A stretch of 64,000 nt of DNA from Bolinopsis microptera (Eukaryota > Ctenophora > Tentaculata > Lobata > Bolinopsidae), in the NCBI RefSeq assembly GCF_026151205.1, contig NC_087078.1, positions 2,543,675 to 2,607,674 on the forward strand, given 5' to 3'. The notes beneath the pieces were generated by a model. The model saw nothing but the letters and a program-made list of their open reading frames with translations, was not told the DNA's origin and ran no database searches. This document shows positions 55,613-64,000 of this stretch, piece after piece; the first letter of the stretch is position 1; the number at the start of each line of letters is the position of its first letter. A program made the translations under genes and the position numbers.

Positions 55613-57239
55613 GTACTGTAAGTTTAGTAGCGACCCGCGCTGTTAAGAGGGGTGGTGGTGGGCGGGTGCTCTCCTCTTTTTTAACTGTTTCTTTTTCTAC
55701 TAAGTACAGTGTTAGAGATGAACAGACTTCAATTTTATCTAAATTTTATCAATATGATTCCAGTTTTTGGGAACGCTGCACATAGATGAGGTATGGCTTA
55801 ACTTTCAGGCTAATTACTATTAGGGGCCATCGATAAATTACGTCGGTGGATTTGGCTTATTTTTGTTACCAAAAGTCATAAAACCGAAAACCCCACCCCT
55901 TGTTTGACGACGTAATTTATGGATGGTTTCAAATTGCTTAAAAATTCATGAATATTGATGAACAAGTTGCACACAAGTACGACAGGAAAAGGCCTGGCAA
56001 GCTTCCAAACTATGCTGCTCTAATAATACAAGATACTACATGGCGGATATGTTTATGTCATGGTTTATTTTGATAAACTGTTAATGTGGCAAACACAAGG
56101 CGGACGAAAATAAGAGCACGGGTCAAACCACTACTGACAGTTAACTAAGTTCTGTAATAGATTACCATTGCAGTGGAAATGTTGCAAATACTGGACCTTA
56201 TACTATAACACAGTACTCATCCCATTATTAATTGATCCTAAAAGAAAGACAGACCAACAACCAAACAGTAAGCTCATTAACAAACACTAACAAGAAGGAG
56301 CGGATTTAAGGCGCGACCTCTGGGATGCTGATTGCTGATATTGAGGAGGCATCACGAGTTCGCCGGACTACATAATAGTCGATGACAGATACGACCCATG
56401 TGATCCGGTATAATTACTACAGCTTGAAGCGAAAACGTCATATGTGCGGGAATTAACGCATACAAATCACCACACTAATATTCACTGTCACCATTGATAA
56501 TTCGGAAATTCAATTTACACAATTGTGGTTAAAACATGGGATCATAAAATCTGCTGCAAAGGTTCTGGGATATTCTGGACTGTTTGGTAAAAGGGGTCAA
56601 ATATCTGCTCGTGCCGGAAACAACAGTGCAATGCACAAATTTGGCTCTCTAACAGGGAATACTGTAATTATTGTCTGTAGAAATTGAAGTAAGACTTCTG
56701 GAAACTGGCCAAATATGTGTCTCAAAACTTGTCCGTGGAGGGGGTCGGGTTAAACTTGAAGCTGAATAGTGACAAAATAAATGTTAAAACTTTCCCTTAA
56801 AAATTAAACCCAGAAATATCAAAAATAACTCGATTTAAAACAATTTAATTAACAGTATAAATTTGTCTAATCTTTCCCTAAACGAATGAATAAATGTCAG
56901 ACTAGGGCGTTTTCAGACTTGCAGGGCGTTGTTTTTAACTACCCCTTGTTTAGAACTATTATTTAATAATATAAATTTCGTTCCAAGTTCATACAAATCA
57001 TGCACAATTAGTGAGATAAGATTGATCTGTGGTAAGTTTAGAGTGGTAAAAACAAGGGAAGAAACCGCCAGATGGGACAAATCAACACATTTATTTAAAT
57101 AGTGGCCAGGCCAAAGCGCTGTTCGTGATTTTCTCGTTCTGAGTTATGATATCAGTTAATAATAATACAGGAATTCGTATGCTGTCAACGAATCAATACA
57201 GCGTTCTTGGGACTATGCCACGATTCTGTCTTATGTTAC
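55613..57239. other. Intergenic, F-box upstream region
   Basis: A GC-rich patch at 55625-55675 just upstream of the F-box ATG may be its promoter. The rest is AT-rich with no ORF that reads as protein, apart from the MITE at 55823. Confidence 0.5.
55823..55926. mobile_element. MITE with GGGGCCAT..AAATTACGTC ends
   Basis: ggggccatcgataaattacgtc at 55823 and the partial inverse gacgtaatttatggatgg at 55909-55926. The 104-base unit is non-coding. The right end lacks the last bases, and no clear target duplication was seen. Similar in style to the MITE at 37832. Confidence 0.6.
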
Positions 57240-57532
57240 TCAACATTTATTATAGAACAAGATAGAATGTTCACATCGAATTCCAGTCATGACATAAACA
57301 GTCATGCACTGAAGCTGGCAATGCTGGCACACACCCAAGATGCTTATTAAGAGACGGTAGAGAGCAGCCTCCTTTAGTGGGGCGAGGCGCTGCACTTGTC
57401 TCAGTTCGGTCATATGATAAACAATGCTCTCAGCATTCTGCACATAACTTTAGGAATATTCTGAAAATCACTGACGAGAAAGTCTATTTTGTTATGTTCA
57501 TTACACCAGACAACAAATTTAAATGCGACAGT
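57240..57532 (-). other. 3' UTR and poly(A) signal of the Maelstrom paralogue
   Basis: Lies directly downstream of the stop at 57533 and contains AATAAA on the minus strand at 57246-57251. A 67-codon ORF across it is probably chance. Confidence 0.5.
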
Positions 57533-59923
57533 TTATGAATTAGGTTTTCTTGGAGGTGTCCTGTATGCTGTTTTAAGAAAACCCCGTCCTAGACCCACTC
57601 TCCTGATCAGTATATTGTCTGATTCCTGGGTCTGCTTATTAGTTTGAGTTTGAGGCGAAGGCGAGCTGTTTGTCCGTGTTTGTTGAACTGTTTGCTCCCT
57701 ACTGCACTGATCCGGGTTAGTTTGTCTTTCAGTATGGTCACTCCTTGAACACTGAGGTCTCCGTAGTGGTTGAGAGTTACTGAAGTGCTTGTTTTCTGAG
57801 TTAGTCCTGCTAGATATCTGTGTTTCGTTGCTCTGGAAGATTTCGGGGAGGGTGAACACAGAATTCACGCTGTCGTCATCGTCAGAGTCACCAGAAGTTC
57901 TACTGGATTGTTTATCAGGTGATAGTTTTCTCTCCGCTGGTTGGCTATTCTTATGAGGAGTCCCGTGATTACTATGTGAAGAATCTGACTCAGCGAGGCT
58001 GCATTTTTCGAAGGAATGTAGCATTGACTTCTTTAAAAGAATTCTGGGCGTAGGATCTGGGCTCAGGGCTAGTTTCGTTCTGAAAGGTCATGCCGGGTTA
58101 AATTCTTCAATACAACTTCTTTCTTACATTACTTTGAACTGCACAATAGTAACTAACAATCCATAATTTGATTAATTAGTGAAGTCAAAACGTGGTTGCA
58201 AATAATGGTACTGGAAAGATTTACTTACAGATGATTCCAGAAGTATTTCTGAAGAAGTCCATGTGTTGCTACAGCTTGTCTATGGCTAGTACTCAACGCA
58301 CAACTGAAATTGCAGCGATTTACTCGAAATCCAATTTAGTTCCGGAAAAAATCCTCCCAATTCTAATTAAACATGTCAGTGTGACCAGTTCAAACACTGC
58401 ATCCTAGAAAATCTTTACTGCTATTAGCCTTTATAGTGTTTAAAACACTATAAAAGGCGGAGTTTTGAAATATAAAGTAGCTCTTCACTCACATGGGAAG
58501 ATCTCTTATTGCGTGATAATCACATCCAATATGTGTGACATGTTCCAGAATCTGCGGTCTCAGTTCGTCCCTCAATCTGAGAGAACTACTTATCTCCCCA
58601 GTTGCTAGCAGTATCAGTTCACTGGACAGACTCTCCAGAGGCAACACTATCAGCTTACGTCGGGGCTTTGTTTCTGTGGGGATTGATTCATTAATCTCTG
58701 GAAATGGAAAATAAACGGAAAAATAACAATGGGGTGAACAGCTGTAATCTAGATACATTACTAAACTTGTAAAATGATAATAATGTAAAATGTTATATTT
58801 ACCCGCGCTTCCTGCTATCCAGTCTAAACCCTCCTGAGTGTAAGTCACTAGGTTTGAATGGGTATACACCACCTGTAACACAAGAGGGGAAATATTATTA
58901 AACAGTTTTATTTAAAGCTTTAGGTAATAAGATATACACTGTTTGCATGGTACTTATATCCGTTTGGCTGGCAGATCAGCTGGCAGATCAGCTGGCAGCT
59001 AGCAGCGCGCTACTCTGCCAGCCATAGGAGGCTCAGTGCAGTTAACATTGGTTAGATTCGTTACTTGTTACCTTATCAGTTTTTCAGTCGGAGAGTGTTG
59101 TTAAGCTTTACTCACGTTGGTAGAATCTATAAAGTTGATGATATCATTGTACACACTTTTACAATCTGTAGTCTTCTCCTGGAAATCCAGAACTGGAATT
59201 TTGTGCGTTTCTGAGTGAAACTGGGCCTCGTGCATAAAACCTGACGCATATTTTTGGGTAAAATTTAGAATTTAATCAATACCCGCTCATTCTCAAAGAT
59301 ATAATGGCTGAAGATTCTTTGGTATGTTGATTGTTAAAATGCACTTGCAATTCTTATTACAATCTTAAAATAACTGGATTATAGTTTGTGTTCAACTGTT
59401 CAACAAACCAAACTTAACTTGCCCGCTCACCTCTAGGTAGAGAGCCCGGATCAATAAAGGAATGATACTTCTGATCCAAGACTCCCAGATCTAGGGAGAA
59501 CTTGACGACCCCAATCTCCCGAGGAGTTGGTTCCTGGTTGAGGTGGGGAGGCAGGACTGACTCTATGTTCAGGGTATAGAGGAGGGTGCTGCAGGCGCTG
59601 GCCTCGTCTAGTGTACTGACGAAACTACCCACCATCTCTCTGGAGACAGTTTGTATTTAGATCACAGTCAAACTGAAGATATCTCTTAGCCTCGGACGCA
59701 AAGCAGTATAGAAAATTAAATTTGTTTCAAATGTAAGATATCGGTCCATCGTTATTCCTTAATTGTTAAAAACTCTTCTAAATTTACTTCATCGCAGTCC
59801 TTGTAAACTGACAAGTTACCTCAAAGTGTCGGTGGAATAGCTGGAATTCTCCAAGTTCCTACATGAGGGATTGGGAGGTTTTTGAGGGGGAATTTGTGCC
59901 CCAGCTGGGATAACAACGACCAT
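57533..59923 (-). CDS. Maelstrom-domain protein without HMG box
   Basis: Paralogue of the Maelstrom gene next door, which acts in piRNA-guided transposon silencing in the germ line. Six exons: 59820-59923 (ATG), 59431-59639, 59116-59240, 58803-58872, 58493-58697, 57533-58079 (stop). Phases agree; 419 residues. The MAEL domain is clear: REIGVVKFSLDLGVLDQKYH, SFIDPGSLPRGFMHEAQFHS, THKIPVLDF, then IGCDYHAIRDLPI. Unlike typical MAEL it has no HMG box in front; the first ~40 residues are unrelated. The domain breaks off after the CxxH pair, so the last Cys and the closing helix are missing. About 180 Ser/Gln/Asn-rich residues follow, ending in RVGLGRGFLKTAYR. Sits 409 bases downstream of the larger Maelstrom gene, same strand. 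Confidence 0.82.
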
Positions 59924-60332
59924 AGCCAAGTAGCGTTCTTACTTCACCTTTTACATCCTGCAAAAGAACACGGGCAAAGAGGGGACGGGCAAAGAGTTTA
60001 TAATCTAGACGCTGGTTCAGGATATTTTGCTTTTTATGAAATAGCATTAGTATTTAAACATCTACCGCAACTAGGTTTACGTGTCTCATTCTGAACTTTC
60101 GCACTAATAAGTTAAACACATCTTCTGATAACATCATAACTTATAAGAACAAAACAATTCAAACAATCCATAATATAAGTCATATATCTGAAGAGATAAT
60201 AGCAAAACAGCAGATTTATCCAGTGTTAAAGGTTATTAACAAACAATTGCTAAATTTAATCCATTTACTTTTACGCTCGGTTACAAGGTTCAAACAGCAC
60301 AACTTTCGAAAACATAATTTATTTAAAGTTTA

Positions 60333-63300
60333 TTATTTACTATTTTTACTCTTTACACCGTACTCATACGCAGTCTTAGGTCTACGAGGTATACCAGTAG
60401 TACTACTAGGCAAGGATCCGGTCCCCCGACCCCGACCCCGTCCCATACTAACTACTGGCCTATCCTCAGTCTCAGGTTTGTAGCCCCTGGCCCTGCTCCT
60501 TCCCACAGAGGGTGCTGCACTTCCAGCCATACCACCTGGTTGCCTGAATGGTGAAGTCTGGGGCGAGGTGCTAGGTGGGTTATTTGACTGATTAAACGAA
60601 GATGGTGGATTATAGGGAGATGGTGGATTGTAGGGAGATGGTGGATTGTAGGGAGATGGTGGATTGTAGGGAGATGATTGATTGTAGGGGGATGAACGTT
60701 GTTGATATTGGGGAGGGCTAGAAACTGATTGAGGAGACATAGACCTCACCGTACTGGGAGAAGAGGTGAACGAGTTAACAGGGGTGGAATAGTTGTTGTA
60801 CTTGGGGATGGGCTCATTATACGGCTTATCGTAAGTAAAATCTTCTTTGGAAGGGATATTGGGACGTCTGGGGTTTGAGTGAGAGTGGCTGGCAGAGGCT
60901 CCAGAGTTGCCGGGTGAGTTAGCCGAGGAGAAGGAGTTCTCAGAGTGGTTGGAGGAAAAGTGAGTGTTGGCTGTAACGAAACTGTTAGCGGAGCCGAAGG
61001 AGTTGGTGTTGGAACCGATGCTGAAGTTGCTAACTTGACTCAAAAGTTCGGGGGTTTCTGCTCCCATTTTTTGCTTGGCAGAATACCCTGTATCGTACGT
61101 TGGTCTCCGGGGTGGATCAACATTTCTCTTATGCTGATAGGATCCCACTGAGAAGCTTGAAGCTACTGAGGTGGTATCCTCAAAGTCTTGATCTCTGTCT
61201 CCTGCAACTGAAGACATGACACTGTACGTAGAAGCAGCGCGGGAGGCTGCACAGCTATTATCAAATCCTCTGGGGTAGTGGTGACCCTCTGCGATATCAT
61301 ACTGGTAGTAATCGTACATTATTTCTGAGAGAAAGTAGAAGTATTTTCTGACGTTCCCAATAGCGCAGGCTATCTTGTTCGTTTGGCAATGAAAGTCACA
61401 CCTGTTTCCTTGAACAAAATCGAACTTCGTTTCGAAGAGGAGTCGTCTGATTTGAGCAAAGGTCGGTGGAGTATTCTTAGTAAATTTTACTAGTTCTTCG
61501 ATGAAACTCTCGAGTTCAAATACCCTGACTTTGAATTCTTGCTCTACCCTGGACCCCAGCCATGCCAAACAACTTTCAACTTTCTTGGCTTCACTCGATC
61601 GAGCAAATACCAGCGGTCTTTTGGGGTTGTTAGCTCTCATTAATGTTACCAACTTGCTGACATCTCCCTCATAGTCACTGCTAGCCAGTGGGAAATCCTT
61701 TGGCTTGATTTCGTGCTCTAGTTCGCATCGTTCTAGAGCCTCTGCAAAGTGACCAGGTCTGAAATAAAAATAAGCGCTTAAAACATAAGTAAGTAGTTAT
61801 ATTGAAGAAAACTCAAACATTGAGCTACGAGACCACGTGACTTTTAACAATTGTTACCAATAATTGTAACAGAAAATTGTATAACATTTTATTGAATGTC
61901 AAACGAACCTAAGAGGACCAGGATCAGGGAAGAAATGATATAATCCCAAAATTCCGCCCCTAATTGAACACTTGATGACTGCTATCTCACAAGGTACACA
62001 TTCACCATCTAGATAGTCCACTATTGACAGAGCGTCTATCACATAAAACTCTTTGTCAATTACTTCCTCACAACGTTCTAGCTCATCACGGACCAACTGC
62101 AGGGAGCACAGGCTATATCAAATTAATAATCTAAATCAAAATTCATATCCAATTAATAATTTATATTAAATATTTTATATTAAATATACTAAAAAAGATG
62201 AAATACAGTGAATGCGCTGTGGGTACCAGAAATTCATGAGAAAGTCGGAGTTAAATAAAAAGATTTAAAATTTGGATTCAAATAATTTGATGCGACTCCA
62301 ACCTGCCTCTCCCGTTCTCGACGAGATGACTCCGCTTTCTCAGCTTGATTCCTTTCAGAGATATACTTCCTGTTACAGTCCATCCTGAGAGACGGGTCCC
62401 CGCCGTTCACATTCCTTCCCAGCTGTCTGGCATGTTCTTCTTTAGCTTTCTGGTTCCACATCCTCTTCTCGTCCGGGGTCAGCTTCCTCCAAAGTGGGTC
62501 ACACAACTGCACAAGCATCTGGGGACCTGAGAGGAGGATTTTAAAAGTTCTGAAGATTGTTGTAAGTTTTAAGGGATACAGGAACTCGACGATATGAAAA
62601 TCTCTTATATAAGCTATCTATCAAGATTTGAGTAAGAATAAGCAAAACACTCATTCGAGCTCACTGCTTAAGGTAACATCTTTCCTGAACCTAGCAGTTC
62701 CGATCCATTATTTTTGAGCTTGTTCAGGCATGTTTAGATCGACTGATCGCGCGTTAACTGTCTCAGCTCACAAGACGCTCGCGCGCTGCGCGATCGACTA
62801 TATTATACTGTTTTAAATAGAGTATTTCAAAATGGCTTTCGCGCGTTACAGATCAAACTATGACAAGTTCGATAGCACCAGTTTGGCTGGCAGGAAGGCT
62901 GTCAGAAAACAACAGTGAAATACAGACAACAAGTTGCATGACTGGTCATAGGAACAACACACAAGCTAAAAACTATTATTTCTATCTATGAAACCGTTTC
63001 ATTAGACTAGAAAGTCATTATATAATATGTGGAATGTGGAAATGTATTATATATTATGTTTGGTGTGAGAAAATGCGGACAAGCGCAGCTATCTCACTGA
63101 CCTACGTGTCCTAAGAAAATAGTTCTCGCAAAATTATGAGTAATATCGTAAACATGCATTCGTTTATATGGAGTGAGTTTAATGCACTTAGGTAGAATAG
63201 GACACAATGATAATGAATGATATGTGGTTTTATGCCTCTGTGTGAATACATTATGTATTGCAGGGTGTGTAATACGGTGATAAGGACCAGTACTCTGTAT

Positions 63301-63954
63301 TAGTCTACTTAAATTCCTCAATATATGCATTATACACTGTGCACCAGTTTCTTAAGAATACGCTGCCTCTGATCAAAGAACCGTATATTGTTTGAGCTGT
63401 TTTATCTTGAATTATTTAACATGGAGGTGATAAGGAGGTAATATAATAAGTGACCCAGAAATTCTTGATAAACACTGCACGGCTTTATTTACTACACCAA
63501 GTAGATTCATGTAATATCCAAATAATATAATATCCAGTATACACCAGAAAGAAATATCAGTTGAGTAGCATCGGCTCCAATGGATGAATCATTGTTTACA
63601 TAATTTGTTTACACAAAACTTATATATATATTATTATGTAGACACTAGAATGGCTCCATAAGTAGGTGGCAAGACAATTAGGGGAAGGTTCACATTCACC
63701 ATCTAGATAGTCCGCCAGTGTAGGTTAAAGTTAGATTTCGTCTTATATTATAAGGCTTGGCCTCAGAAGGCACAAAAACGGTGGCTAAAACTGACAAACA
63801 AACCTCTGATATCATACTGCGGAGCAAGTTTAGGTTTCTGAGCATTAGCAAAACAAATGAAGCCGTTAGGTTTGTTCTTCTGGTTGTTCTTCTTGTTCCT
63901 GTTGCCCATCTTGGGGAGAGGCATAACTTGTTCCCCTGGTAATGATATCTCCAT
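60333..63954 (-). CDS. MAEL: Maelstrom, HMG box plus MAEL domain
   Basis: Germ-line piRNA-pathway factor. Exons: 63804-63954, 62303-62526, 61909-62096, 60333-61758 (stop); phases agree, about 662 residues from the ATG at 63954. The frame stays open to the window edge, so the true start may be further right; MPLPKMGNRNKKN at 63924 is another option. The HMG box spans exons 1-2 (NKPNGFICFANAQKPKL, then DPLWRKLTPDEKRMWNQKAK). The MAEL domain follows: DYLDGECVPCEIAVIKCSI, YHFFPDPGPLRPGHF, and RCDFHCQTNKIACAIGNVRK with the Cys/His residues of its zinc-like site. The last ~330 residues are an extension absent from human MAEL (434 residues): Ser-rich, with SPYNPP repeated about four times and Arg-Gly motifs (GRGRGRGTG) that could be methylated and bound by Tudor proteins. 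Confidence 0.88.
60603..60690. repeat. 18-bp coding repeat in the Maelstrom tail
   Basis: ggtggattgtagggagat repeated four to five times; on the minus strand it encodes SPYNPP units. Such repeats change length easily between individuals. Confidence 0.85.
63685..63715 (-). pseudogene. Relic of Maelstrom exon 3 inside intron 1
   Basis: 31 bases match exon 3 (61991-62021) with two changes. On the minus strand the frame would read DYLDGEC again. No more of the exon is recognisable around it, so it looks like a partial duplication left in intron 1. Confidence 0.6.
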
Positions 63955-64000
63955 CTCCCTCCCTATAAAGCCAGTGCATTTCTTTAGTTTATTTAAAGAT

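Noticed and set aside
57240-57443. 67-residue ORF downstream of the Maelstrom paralogue
   Set aside because: It lies in the 3' UTR and overlaps the AATAAA signal; no domain recognised.
1-64000. tRNA, rRNA or CRISPR features
   Set aside because: No box A/B pairs with a cloverleaf, no rRNA motifs and no spacer-repeat arrays were seen; the tandem repeats have no unique spacers.

Overview
This is eukaryotic, almost certainly animal, nuclear DNA. It is AT-rich, its genes are split by GT-AG introns, and it is dense in DNA transposons and repeats. Recognisable genes include a MOK/MAK-type ciliary kinase, the APC/C co-activator FZR1/Cdh1, a rhodopsin-like GPCR, a C2H2 zinc-finger protein, a TSPO-like membrane protein, an F-box/LRR protein and two Maelstrom (piRNA-pathway) genes. 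Maelstrom, GPCR and TSPO together point to a metazoan. Small secreted-peptide genes and frequent genes inside introns would suit a ctenophore or cnidarian, but the window does not settle the lineage. All exon models were built by eye from splice sites, reading phase and protein similarity.

Layout. 1-0.2 kb: hexamer satellite. 0.4-5.8 kb (+): last seven exons of the MOK-like kinase. Its first visible intron holds a complete intronless papain-family protease gene on the opposite strand. 5.8-10.5 kb: no recognised gene, but an RFX X-box lies just after the kinase and two overlapping X-boxes precede a small ORF at 10.6 kb. 11.1-12.1 kb (-): intronless GPCR. 12.1-17.8 kb: no gene seen. 17.9-28.1 kb (-): complete nine-exon FZR1, with a perfect 200-bp-arm palindrome in intron 4. 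29-34 kb: repeat block with TTAA-flanked inverted-repeat elements and tandem repeats. 34.6-36.3 kb (-): zinc-finger gene. 37.8-38.2 kb: G-rich MITE. 38.7-39.2 kb (+): small secreted precursor that looks like a neuropeptide gene. 40.0-43.1 kb (-): TSPO-like gene with a secreted coiled-coil protein gene (+) nested in its intron. 43.7 and 44.8-45.8 kb: tyrosine-recombinase-like fragment and a LINE ORF1 remnant. 46.3-46.8 kb (+): second small secreted-peptide gene. 47-50 kb: a ~370-bp tandem repeat broken by a Mutator-like element and by a hAT element nested in another element. 50.6-55.6 kb (-): nine-exon F-box/LRR gene with a small frameshifted secreted-protein gene in an intron. 57.2-59.9 kb (-): Maelstrom-domain paralogue without HMG box. 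60.3-64.0 kb (-): full Maelstrom with HMG box.

Themes. At least three host genes carry an opposite-strand gene encoding a secreted product inside an intron. Several of these small secreted genes have a TATA box 70-100 bp before the ATG. Two Maelstrom genes in tandem suggest a local duplication in the transposon-silencing pathway. The many young, sharp-edged transposons (TTAA foldback, MULE with an 11-bp target duplication, nested hAT) show what such a pathway would face here.
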